Source of the DNA: Actinomycetota bacterium
GTDB taxonomy: Bacteria > Actinomycetota > Actinomycetes > Actinomycetales > Angustibacteraceae
DNA: 12,860 nt
NCBI GenBank assembly: GCA_014377795.1
Contig: JACMOY010000142.1
Location: forward strand, 1-12,860
Direction: 5' to 3'
The notes beneath the pieces were generated by a model. The model was not told where the DNA came from. It did not search any database and saw nothing but the letters and a program-made list of their open reading frames with translations. Each line of letters starts with the position of its first letter. Positions within the stretch are counted from its first letter, which is position 1. A program made the position numbers and the translations under genes. Of the stretch, positions 1 to 6,996 are shown piece by piece.

Positions 1-1090
1 GCTCGGGCGTCCCGTCGGGGCGCAGGACCCGCACCCGGGCCTCGATCCGTCCGGAGCCGAGCAGCAGGGTGAGGACGTCGCGACTCGCGGCGCCGCGCTC
101 CCAGAGCCGGGCAGAGGGCCCTGTCACGCAGCGCAGCAGCTCGGCGGCGTCCGGCGCGTCCGCCCCGCGGCACGACAGGTCGTCCCGAAGGGCCGCGGCG
201 AGGGCCGCGTCGGCGCCGGCCACGCGCCGGGCGAGGTCGGCCCGGGCCTGCTCGCGCTCGCGACGACCGCGGGTGCGCTCGGACACGGTGGTGCCCAGGA
301 TCATCACCGGGCTCATCAGGGCGAACAGCAGGAACATCGGCTGACGGGTGAGGATGGCCGCCGGCACCGCCACGGCCAGCGGCAGCACCATGGCCAGCCA
401 CGGGACGCCCTGCCGCCGCTCGGTCGCGTTCGCGCCCGGCCGGTGCAGGTCGACCGGTGGTCGTGCCGGCCGCGGCCGTGGCCCGGGGTTGACCTCGATG
501 GCGCCCTCGCGGCTGATCCGCGTGGCCGCTGGCGGCACCGCCGGCGAGCGCATCACCAGCGTGCTGTGACCGGCGCTGATGCGTTGGCCGGGCTGAAGCG
601 GGTGCGGTCCGTCACCGATGCGGGTGCCCTCGACCGTCGTCCCGTTCACCGACCCCAGGTCGCGCACGGTGACGCCGTCCGGCGCGACCCGCACCGCCAG
701 GTGCCACCGCGACGCGTCGGCGTCCTCGACCCGGATCTCGGCGCGCGGCGAGCGGCCGACCCGGTGCTCGCCAGGGGGCAGCGCATGCACCCGGCCGCTG
801 TCCGGGCCGCCCACGACGTGCAGCTGGAGCAGGCCGCGGGCGCGGGGCACCAGGTCGGGTGCGCCGGCGACGAGCAGGACGCCGTCCACCAGCGGCGGCC
901 GACCGAGGACGGCGTCTGCGTCGACGGGCGCGCTGTCGCTGATCAGGGGGGTGCCCGACGCCATCGCGCAGGCGTCCAGGACCTGGTCGCGGACCTGGCA
1001 CCACGTCGTGCCGGCCGGTGCCGAGAGCTCGATGTCGATGGGGAGGGCGTCCCGGACGGGGTCGAGGACGGAGCAGCGCAGGGTCACCAC
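1..1090 (-). CDS. FHA-domain FtsK/SpoIIIE (EssC/EccC-like) ATPase, N-terminal part, cut by the window edge
   Basis: The reading frame runs from a GTG at 1090-1088 (a second GTG follows directly) to the left edge without a stop, giving the first 363 residues. Residues about 1-85 resemble the N-terminal ubiquitin-like region of EssC-type proteins. An FHA domain spans about 90-180, with the phosphopeptide-binding signature G112-R-S, S127-R-W-H130 and D144-L-G-S-V-N-G. A Pro/Arg-rich linker is followed by two membrane helices (about 229-266), a charged coiled segment, and the motif L-W330-E-R seen just before the ATPase modules of type VII secretion EssC/EccC proteins. The P-loop modules lie outside the window. 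Known family role: membrane-bound DNA or protein translocase, in type VII systems the secretion motor. It diverges from a tadA-like start, so a link to the Tad pilus is suggested by context only. The start is supported by a homologous GTG start in the decayed copy at 1761. Confidence 0.85.
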   Translation of the reverse strand, partial: MVTLRCSVLDPVRDALPIDIELSAPAGTTWCQVRDQVLDACAMASGTPLISDSAPVDADAVLGRPPLVDGVLLVAGAPDLVPRARGLLQLHVVGGPDSGRVHALPPGEHRVGRSPRAEIRVEDADASRWHLAVRVAPDGVTVRDLGSVNGTTVEGTRIGDGPHPLQPGQRISAGHSTLVMRSPAVPPAATRISREGAIEVNPGPRPRPARPPVDLHRPGANATERRQGVPWLAMVLPLAVAVPAAILTRQPMFLLFALMSPVMILGTTVSERTRGRREREQARADLARRVAGADAALAAALRDDLSCRGADAPDAAELLRCVTGPSARLWERGAASRDVLTLLLGSGRIEARVRVLRPDGTPE

Positions 1091-1243
1091 CCGAGCAGTC
1101 TGGCCGGGGCGCGCACGCCGCAGCCGCCGTCGTCCACAGGGGCGCCCGCAGACCTACCGCCCACGTGCCCGTGGCCATATCGTGACATCCACGGGGATGG
1201 TTCGGCGTCGTGACCGAGTGGGTGCACCGGCCGGGTGGGGGTG
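1091..1243. promoter_or_regulatory. Divergent intergenic region between FHA-ftsK and tadA (copy A)
   Basis: This spacer separates the minus-strand FHA-ftsK start from the plus-strand tadA-like start. It holds GTCCACA at 1132-1138 and a -10-like TATCGT at 1178-1183, 39 bases apart. The same pair with the same 39-base gap occurs ahead of the intact tadA (8169-8175 and 8215-8220), so it is a conserved leader. No convincing -35 box is visible. Calling it a promoter is inference; its conservation between copies is seen directly. Confidence 0.5.
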
Positions 1244-1459
1244 GTGGACGCGTTGGCGCAGGTCGAGCGCGAGGTGCGCGGGCTGGTCGCGGACGTCGTC
1301 GCGGACTACGACGAGCGGTCGATGTCCGGCAGCCTGCCGACCCTGCTCGACCCGGCCGGGGCGGTGCAGCGGGTGTGGGACGCTGTGGCCGGTTTCGGTG
1401 CGCTGCAACCGTTCCTGGACGACCCGCGGGTCGAGGAGATCTGGATCAAGACCGTCTGA
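1244..1459 (+). pseudogene. Truncated 5' end of tadA (copy A)
   Basis: A GTG at 1244 opens a frame matching the N-terminus of the intact TadA at 8259. It begins VDALAQVE, lacks about 17 codons present in the intact gene (the RRSGVDPVREG region) without losing frame, then matches almost perfectly from LPTLLDP through RVEEIW. Homology stops at about 1448 and TGA follows at 1457-1459. Over the roughly 106 bases from about 1340 to 1445 I count five differences from the intact copy, all at third codon positions and silent. The ATPase core (Walker A and B) is absent, so no functional motor can be made. In-frame GTGs at 1235 and 1241 are alternative starts. From 1460 to about 1569 I see no gene, only a short hairpin (CCCCG-CTT-CGGGG, 1532-1544). 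Confidence 0.85.
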
Positions 1460-1569
1460 CCGTGAGGTAAGTCCCCTGGCCGCCCTCGTTGTTCGTGTGC
1501 AGCTGAGCTGGGCCTCGACGACATACGCAAGCCCCGCTTCGGGGGACCCGCTGCGAGGAGGAGCGAGGA

Positions 1570-1761
1570 GCGCCGGCGTCGGCGACGAGCAGCGCACCGT
1601 ACGGCAGCGGTGGCTGGCCCAGGACGGCGTCCGGCGACAGCGGCTGCCCGCTCACCTGCGCAGACCCCGGACCAGGGCGTGCCGGCGGGACCGGACACCT
1701 CGAGGTCGACGGGCGCGGTCGGGTGCCTTGCGTCGACCACGGTGCAGCGCAGGGAGGGCAC
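1570..1761 (-). pseudogene. Decayed 5' end of a second FHA-ftsK gene (copy B)
   Basis: From a GTG at 1761 the minus strand reads VPSLRCTVVDARHP and, further on, LEVSGPAGTPW, which aligns with VVTLRCSVLDPVRD and IELSAPAGTTW at the start of the intact gene at 1090. After W-S-G-V-C-A the match shifts to another frame, where PDAVLGQPPLPYGALLVA aligns with ADAVLGRPPLVDGVLLVA of the intact gene. About ten to twenty codons and the original frame are lost between the two blocks. Homology fades near 1570, before the FHA domain. It is a broken fragment of only the extreme N-terminus and is more diverged than the adjacent tadA fragment, which suggests a different age or donor. Confidence 0.75.
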
Positions 1762-1802
1762 GGCACGAGGGTGCCTCAGCGGCGCGGTTCCTCGCCACCG
1801 TC

Positions 1803-1831
1803 GTCCACAGGGGTGCAGGGGCGCCTATCTT
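1803..1831 (+). promoter_or_regulatory. Candidate dld promoter derived from a Tad leader (copy B)
   Basis: GTCCACA (1803-1809) is followed after 16 bases by TATCTT (1826-1831). These are the same two elements that lie 39 bases apart in the other two tadA leaders, so this copy seems to have lost 23 bases. The -10-like box matches TANNNT, but the -35 region is poor. It lies 67 bases before the dehydrogenase ATG and is the only promoter-like element I see there. No TNGTNNNACNA operator is visible between it and the gene. Confidence 0.35.
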
Positions 1832-1897
1832 GAGTGGAGCCACGGCCGTCGACGGCGCGGACGTGCGGGCGCGAACGCTTCCACGAGACGGGGACTC

Positions 1898-4732
1898 ATG
1901 ACGGCGACGGATCAGGCAGTGGGGCAGGGATCGCAGCCGACCGGGACGCTGGGTGAGCGGTTGTCCTCGGCGCTGCCCGGGGCGGTCAGCCTGGGTATGA
2001 CTGACCGGCTGCGCATGGCGCACGACGCGTCGCACTACCTGCTGACCCCGCAGGCCGTGGTGGCCCCGGCCGACGCGGCCCAGGTGGCGACCGTGATGAG
2101 GGTCTGCGCCGAGCTGGGCGCACCCCTGACCTTCCGCGCCGGCGGCACCAGCCTGAGCGGGCAGTCCGTCACCGACAGCGTGCTGGTCGACGTGCGCCGG
2201 CACTTCGGCGCCATCGAGGTGCTCGACGCGGGCCGCCGGGTGCGGGTGGGCCCCGGGGCAGTCCTGCGCCAGGCCAACCTGCGGCTGGCCCGCTACGGGC
2301 GGCGGTTGGGGCCCGACCCGGCCAGCGAGTCCGCGTGCACCATGGGCGGGGTCATCGCCAACAACTCCAGCGGCATGACCTGTGGCACCGAGCAGAACAC
2401 CTACCGGACCCTCGAGTCAGTCGTCGCGGTGCTGCCGTCGGGCACCACGATCGACACCGGCGCAGCGGACGCCGACGCGCGGCTGCGTGCGCTGCAGCCC
2501 GAGCTGCACGCGGGCCTGCTGCGGCTGCGCGACCGGGTGCGGTCCGACGCGGCCTCGGTGCTGACCATCCAGCACCAGTTTTCGATGAAGAACACGATGG
2601 GGTACGGGCTGAACTCGTTCCTGGACCACGACCGGGCCGTCGACATCCTGATGCACCTGCTGGTGGGCAGCGAGGGCACGTTGGCGTTCGTGGCCGAGGC
2701 GACCTTCGCCACTGTGCCGGTGCGGCCCCATGCCGCCACCGCGCTGCTGACGTTCGCCGACCTGCACCGCGCCACCTCCGCGCTGCCGGAGCTCATCGCG
2801 TCGGGCCCCGCGGCCATCGAGCTGTTCGACGCCACGTCGCTGCGCGTGGCGCAGGTGGACCCGCTCGCCGACGCCGCGCTGCGCGGGATGCAGATCGACG
2901 CCCACGCCGCCCTGCTGGTCGAGTGGCAGTCGGCCGAGCTCGACGAGCTCGTCGAGCAAGAGGTGGTCGCCCGCGCGATGCTGGCCGGCCTGCCCCTGGT
3001 CGGCGCCACCACGCCCAGCCGCGACGCGGGTGCCCGCAAGGCGCTATGGACGCTGCGCAAGAATCTGTACCCCGCAGTGGCCGGTGCCCGGCCGAGCGGC
3101 ACCACCGCGCTGCTGGAGGACATCGCCGTCCCGCCGGCCGACCTGGCCGTCACCTGCGACGGCCTGGCGACCCTGTTCGCCCGCCACGGCTACCGAGACA
3201 ACGTCATCTTCGGCCATGCCAAGGACGGCAACATCCACTTCATGCTCACCGAGCGCTTCCACGCAGGTGAGGCACCCGACCGCTTCGAGGCCTTCACCGA
3301 GGAGATGGTCGACCTCGTCCTCGGCCACGGCGGCACGCTCAAGGCCGAGCACGGCACTGGCCGGGTGATGGCCCCGTACGTCGCGCGCCAGTACGGCGCC
3401 GAGCTGTACGACGTGATGTGCGAGGTCAAGCGGCTGTTCGACCCCACCTCGGTGCTCAACCCGGGGATCGTCGTGGGCGCCTCGCCCACGGCGCACCTGG
3501 AGCACCTGAAGGTGCTGCCCACCGTCGACGCGGAGGTCGACCGGTGCACCGAGTGCGGCTACTGCGAGCCGGTCTGCCCCAGCCGTGAGCTGACCACGAC
3601 GCCGCGCCAGCGGATCGTGCTGCGCCGAGAGCAGGCCGCGGCCGAGGCGGCGGGCGACACCGAGCTGCTGGCCCAGCTGCGCGCGGACTACGACTACGAC
3701 GCGGTGCAGACCTGTGCCGTGGACGGCATGTGCGCCACCGCCTGTCCCGTGGCCATCAACACCGGCGACCTGGTCAAGCGGCTGCGGGCCGAGGGGCAGG
3801 GCCGGCTCACCGACGGCGGCTGGAAGGCCGCGGCGAACCACTGGGGCGCGGCGCTGAAGGGGGCGGCCACCGGCCTGAACAGCGCGGCCCTCATGCCGCC
3901 CGTCGTGCCGGAGCAGGTCAGTCGCGCGGCGCGCGTCGTCGCTGGCGACGATCGGGTTCCCCGCTGGGACCGCTCGCTGCCGGCGGGTGGGAGCACCCGC
4001 CGTCCGCGCCAGCACGCGCACCCCGCGGCCGTGTACCTCCCGTCCTGCCAGAGCAGCATGTTCGCCCCTGAGCGCGGTGCCGACGGCGCCCATGCGGGAG
4101 TGACCCCCGCGGTGCTCGCGCTGGCCGAGCGGGCGGGGGTGGCGCTGGTGGTGCCCGAGGGCATCGCCGACCACTGCTGCGGCACGCCGTGGTCGTCCAA
4201 GGGTCTGACCCAAGGCCACGCAGCCATGGGCGCGAAGGTGCGCCCGTGGCTGGCCGCGGCCACCGAGGGCGGCAGGCTGCCAGTGGTGTCGGACTCCGCC
4301 ACCTGCAGCGAGGGCTGGACCCGGACCGTGGACGGTACCGGAATCCACGTCGTGGACGCCGTGGCCTGGGTCGCCACCGAGGTGCTGCCAACGCTGCCCG
4401 AGGGCACGAGGCTCGATTCGCTCGCGCTGCACCCGACCTGCTCGTCGGTGCGGGCCGGGCTGGACGTGCCGCTGCGGGCGGTGGCCGCCCGGGTGGCGCA
4501 CGAGGTGGTGGTGCCCGACGCGTGGGGGTGCTGCGGGTTCGCCGGCGACCGAGGCATGCTGCACCCCGAGCTGACCGCCTCCGCGACGCGGGAGCAGGCC
4601 GCGCAGATCACCGCCCGCGAGTTCGACGCCTACGCGTCGGTCAACCGCACCTGCGAGATCGGCATGTCCCGGGCCACCGGCCGGCCGTACGTGCCGCTGC
4701 TGGAGCTGCTGGAGCGGGTCACCCGCGGCTGA
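1898..4732 (+). CDS. D-lactate dehydrogenase-type FAD-binding and (Fe-S)-binding oxidoreductase
   Basis: The product is 944 residues, the usual size of the fused FAD/Fe-S D-lactate dehydrogenase (Dld-II/YdiJ-like) family. The N-terminal FAD-binding PCMH domain contains G82-G-T-S-L-S-G-Q. The FAD-oxidase C-terminal domain has GHAKDGNIH (439-447) and LKAEHGTG (481-488). Next come two cysteine clusters for 4Fe-4S centres, C550-x2-C-x2-C-x3-C-P and C606-x5-C-x3-C-P, and then two CCG domains (C760-C-G and C878-C-G) as in GlcF and LutA. The expected reaction is oxidation of D-lactate to pyruvate with electrons passed to the quinone pool at the membrane. Glycolate or D-2-hydroxyglutarate are alternative substrates; the neighbouring lactate permease and regulator favour lactate. 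The ATG at 1898 starts just before the conserved part; the frame is open further upstream only by chance. The ribosome site (GAGACGGGG) is weak. The 3' end faces the remnants and lldP. Confidence 0.9.
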   Translation: MTATDQAVGQGSQPTGTLGERLSSALPGAVSLGMTDRLRMAHDASHYLLTPQAVVAPADAAQVATVMRVCAELGAPLTFRAGGTSLSGQSVTDSVLVDVRRHFGAIEVLDAGRRVRVGPGAVLRQANLRLARYGRRLGPDPASESACTMGGVIANNSSGMTCGTEQNTYRTLESVVAVLPSGTTIDTGAADADARLRALQPELHAGLLRLRDRVRSDAASVLTIQHQFSMKNTMGYGLNSFLDHDRAVDILMHLLVGSEGTLAFVAEATFATVPVRPHAATALLTFADLHRATSALPELIASGPAAIELFDATSLRVAQVDPLADAALRGMQIDAHAALLVEWQSAELDELVEQEVVARAMLAGLPLVGATTPSRDAGARKALWTLRKNLYPAVAGARPSGTTALLEDIAVPPADLAVTCDGLATLFARHGYRDNVIFGHAKDGNIHFMLTERFHAGEAPDRFEAFTEEMVDLVLGHGGTLKAEHGTGRVMAPYVARQYGAELYDVMCEVKRLFDPTSVLNPGIVVGASPTAHLEHLKVLPTVDAEVDRCTECGYCEPVCPSRELTTTPRQRIVLRREQAAAEAAGDTELLAQLRADYDYDAVQTCAVDGMCATACPVAINTGDLVKRLRAEGQGRLTDGGWKAAANHWGAALKGAATGLNSAALMPPVVPEQVSRAARVVAGDDRVPRWDRSLPAGGSTRRPRQHAHPAAVYLPSCQSSMFAPERGADGAHAGVTPAVLALAERAGVALVVPEGIADHCCGTPWSSKGLTQGHAAMGAKVRPWLAAATEGGRLPVVSDSATCSEGWTRTVDGTGIHVVDAVAWVATEVLPTLPEGTRLDSLALHPTCSSVRAGLDVPLRAVAARVAHEVVVPDAWGCCGFAGDRGMLHPELTASATREQAAQITAREFDAYASVNRTCEIGMSRATGRPYVPLLELLERVTRG

Positions 4733-4740
4733 GGCCAGGG

Positions 4741-4772
4741 GGGCGGCGCCGATCGATGTCCCGGCGCCGCCC
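4741..4772. terminator. GC-rich hairpin after the dehydrogenase gene
   Basis: An 11-bp perfect stem (4741-4751 pairing with 4762-4772, core GGCGGCGCCG) with a 10-base loop starts 9 bases after the dehydrogenase stop and lies just before the end of the convergent remnant. There is no T-tract, which is common for actinobacterial terminators. It could act on both strands. Confidence 0.6.
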
Positions 4773-4784
4773 GGCGCGGACGGC

Positions 4785-5000
4785 TCAGCGAGCGCGGGCC
4801 GACAGTCGCAGCCAGGTGTCGACGACCGTGTCGGGGTTGAGCGACTTCGACTCGATGCCGCTGGCCCGCTTCATGATCGGCTCCCAGTCGGGGTCGGTCA
4901 TGTCGGCGACCAGCACCTCGTTGGGGACGAACTCGTGCATGGACGCGACATCGGTGAGCACCCGCACGGCCCCGGCGCCGATCTTCTGGCCGATCGCGCG
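4785..5000 (-). pseudogene. Internally deleted remnant of phosphoenolpyruvate synthase (ppsA)
   Basis: The minus strand reads [14 protein letters not shown], then [20 protein letters not shown], the segment at the start of the phosphohistidine (swivelling) domain of PEP synthase. It then jumps straight to [14 protein letters not shown], the extreme C-terminus of the same enzyme, and ends at TGA 4787-4785. By comparison with E. coli PpsA as I remember it, roughly 340 residues are missing between the two blocks and roughly 360 before them, so the catalytic histidine and the PEP-binding domain are gone. The seam lies near 4850-4862, at a Gly-Ile present around both parental positions, which would suit a short-homology deletion. 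PEP synthase converts pyruvate to PEP, a sensible former neighbour of lactate genes. A TAG (5003-5001) separates it in the same frame from the lutA remnant. Confidence 0.8.
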
Positions 5001-5084
5001 CTACTGCGGCCACATCGTGTCGTTGAAGCACGTCGCGAACAGCGCGACCCGCCGGCCGGCCGCCGGACGGGCTCCAAAGGTCAC
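5001..5084 (-). pseudogene. Remnant of the lutA/lldE 5' end
   Basis: A GTG at 5084-5082 overlaps the ancestral lldP stop (TGA 5083-5081) as GTGA, the usual coupled arrangement. The frame reads RVALFATCFNDTMWP, the conserved first strand and cysteine of the CCG-domain protein LutA/LldE of the LutABC L-lactate oxidase, and then meets TAG after 27 codons, where the ppsA remnant begins. This implies an earlier lldP-lutA operon whose distal genes (normally lutB and lutC) were deleted. The piece is too short to work. Because of the lldP frameshift it is now read as the tail of the lldP frame. Confidence 0.7.
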
Positions 5085-6851
5085 GGCAGCATGCCCGACA
5101 GGACGGTCGACTGCAGGCCGACGATCAGGCACATGGCGATGATCAGGCCGAGGCTGCCACGGCAGCACCTTGCGCACAATGTCGGCCTCACGCCCGATCA
5201 GCCCGACCGCGGTGGCGGCGATGGTCAGGTTCTGTGGGCTGATCATCTTGCCGACAACCCCGCCGGAGGTGTTGGCGGCGACCAGCAGCGTCGGGTCGAT
5301 GCCCGCGGTCTTGCCGGCGCTCTGCTGCAGCGTGGCGAACAGGGCGTTCGCGCTGGTGTCGGAGCCGGTCACCGCCGTACCGATCCAGCCCAGGGTCGGG
5401 CTGAGGAAGGCGAAGGCCGCGCCGGTGCCGGCGATCCAGGTGCCAATGGTTATCGTCTGGCCCGAGAGGTTCATGACGTAGGCGAGAGCCAGCATCGACG
5501 CGACGGTGACGAACGCGAACCGCATCCGGTGCGCCGTCGCACCCACCTCCGCGCCCCAGCCGGACACGCCGATGCGGTAGACGAGCGCGACGACCAGCGA
5601 GCAGATCAGCAGCAGCGTGCCGGGTGAGCTCAGCCAACCGAGGGCGTAGGTGGTCGACGCGTTGGGTTTGCCGGCCACGGTCAGGACCTCCCCGGACAGG
5701 CCCGGCCAGGGGATCTTGACGTCGGTGCCGGTGAGCCACGCCTTGACCGGGGCCACGAGCTTGGCGGTGCTGAAGACGACGATGACCAGCAGGTAGGGGA
5801 ACAGCGCCATCACGATGCGGCGGGGAGTCATCTCGCTGGCGCGCACCCGCAGGGCCTCGGCCGAGACGCGGTGGTCGGAGACCGGCCCTGGACCGGCCGA
5901 GCCTGAGCCGGCCGAGCCTGACCCGGCCGAGCCGGCGACCCCCCGGGCCCCACCGGCCATGGCGAGGTCCCGCTCACGTTCGGTGGCGAGGGTCTCGAGC
6001 GCGTCGTCTCGGCCACTGGGCTGCCACACCTTGAGGAAGAGGACGGCGGCCGTCAGGCCGGCCAGCGCGGCGATGATGTCGGTCAGCTCCACCGAGATCC
6101 AGGTGGCCGCGACCCACTGGGAGATGGCGAACGTCAGGCCGACGACGACGGCGACCGGCCAGGTCTGACGCACGCCGCGGCGCCCGTCGGCCATCAGCAC
6201 GAGCAGCAGGGGCACGAAGGCCGCCAGGATCGGGGTCTGGTGGCCGACGTACGCGCCGATCTCCGTGTAGGGGATGCCGGTGAGGTTGCCCGCGGTGATG
6301 ATCGGCGTGCCGACCGCCCCGAACGCCACCGGGGCGGTGTTGGCGAGCAGGACGACGGCGGCGGCCCGAAGCGGTGAGAAACCCAGCGCCATCAGCATCA
6401 CGCCGGTGATCGCGACCGGTGCGCCGAACCCGGCCAGGGCCTCGAGCAGACCGCCGAAGCAGAACGCGATGATGATCGCCTGCACCCGCGGGTCGTCGGA
6501 GATGAGGTGGAACGTCGCGCGCAGGTCCTCGAAGTGGCCCGATCGCACTGTGACCTGGAAGAGCAGGATCGCCGTGAACACGATCCACATGATCGGGAAG
6601 ACCCCGAACGCCGCTCCCTCGGTCGCCGCGAGGACGGCCAGGTGCACCGGCATCCCGAAGCACAGCCAGGCCACGACGACCGCCACGGCGACCGCGCTGA
6701 GGCCGGCCCAATGCGCCTTCCACCGCAGCACGCCGAGGGTGACGAACACCGTCACCAGCGGCAGCACCGCCACCAGGGCGGAGAGGGCGAGGCTGCCAGC
6801 GACCGGTGCGATGTCCGGGCGGAAGGCGGTGGGCAGGGCAAGGGCGGTCAT
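5081..6851 (-). CDS. lldP: Lactate permease LldP, with a one-base frameshift near the C-terminus
   Basis: This is a member of the LctP lactate permease family, a proton-coupled importer of L- and D-lactate and glycolate with 12 or more membrane helices. Conserved stretches include GGLLEALAGFGAP (133-145), ANTAPVAFGAVGTP (170-183), TGSDTSANALF (495-505) and GGVVGKMISPQN (530-541). The ATG at 6851 is preceded by GGAGGA at a good distance and is preferred to a GTG six codons earlier. After W565 the frame shifts: an extra C on the minus strand (about 5156) separates it from codons reading SLGLIIAMCLIVGLQSTVL and the expected TGA at 5083-5081. Without the extra base the protein would be 589 residues. 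As written, translation continues to 5001 (616 residues) and replaces the last helix with a polar tail fused to the lutA remnant. A sequencing error and a true mutation are both possible. A Gly/Ser/Ala repeat lies in the cytoplasmic loop at about 301-323. Confidence 0.88.
5893..5937. repeat. Three 15-bp tandem repeats inside lldP
   Basis: Three consecutive 15-base units begin CCGGCCGAGCC (5893, 5908, 5923); the first two differ at one base and the third diverges in its last four. On the coding strand they specify repeated Gly-Ser-Ala linker residues in a loop between membrane helices. The length is a multiple of three, so copy-number change keeps frame. Confidence 0.8.
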
Positions 6852-6890
6852 TAGTCCTCCGAGTCGCACGGCACCGGGCGGGAGCTGCAG

Positions 6891-6901
6891 TGGTCAGACC
6901 A
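6891..6901. promoter_or_regulatory. LldR-type operator O1, downstream of the lldP start of transcription
   Basis: TGGTCAGACCA is an 11-bp palindrome (central base excluded) that fits TNGTNNNACNA, the LldR operator consensus I recall from Corynebacterium. It lies about 11-21 bases downstream of the predicted lldP transcription start, where a repressor would block elongation or initiation. It is about 57 bp centre to centre from O2. Confidence 0.75.
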
Positions 6902-6918
6902 ATCGGGCTTGCGGGTAG

Positions 6919-6947
6919 ACCGTAGGGGTGGGCACCAGCACTGTCAA
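6919..6947 (-). promoter_or_regulatory. lldP promoter (TTGACA, 17-bp spacer, TACGGT)
   Basis: On the minus strand TTGACA (6947-6942) is a perfect -35 box, followed by a 17-base spacer and TACGGT (6924-6919), which fits TANNNT. The predicted start near 6912 gives a leader of about 60 bases to the lldP ATG. The O2 operator abuts the -35 box and O1 lies just after the start point, so repression by LldR is strongly suggested. Confidence 0.75.
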
Positions 6948-6958
6948 TGGTCTGACCA
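6948..6958. promoter_or_regulatory. LldR-type operator O2, next to the lldP -35 box
   Basis: TGGTCTGACCA is an 11-bp palindrome fitting TNGTNNNACNA, with the same arms as O1. It directly abuts the lldP -35 box and lies about 39 bases before the lldR start, so one bound dimer could affect both divergent genes. Paired sites around a promoter resemble the looping arrangement of E. coli lldPRD. Confidence 0.75.
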
Positions 6959-6996
6959 CCGTGGCTCGGCAGCCTCGGAGGTGCGATGCTGCGCCT

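Noticed and set aside
1532..1544. Short hairpin CCCCG-CTT-CGGGG considered as a terminator or attachment site
   Set aside because: The stem is only five pairs, has no T-tract, and no second copy was found at the right edge of the module.
1610..1897. Upstream extension of the dehydrogenase frame by 96 codons
   Set aside because: The extension lies across the FHA-ftsK remnant and leader, is Arg-rich and not like the family; the ATG at 1898 fits the usual length.
618..1901. A 427-codon plus-strand frame across the FHA-ftsK gene and both remnants
   Set aside because: It is low-complexity Arg/Ser/Pro-rich sequence antisense to recognisable coding sequence; a chance frame.
3044..4564. A 506-codon open frame on the minus strand opposite the dehydrogenase
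   Set aside because: It is opposite a gene with clear FAD and Fe-S motifs, has an Arg/Gly/His-rich composition typical of antisense frames in GC-rich DNA, and resembles no family.
4189..5142. Plus-strand frame of 317 codons over the dehydrogenase end and the remnant zone
   Set aside because: It is in the wrong frame relative to the dehydrogenase and antisense to the recognisable ppsA and lutA pieces.
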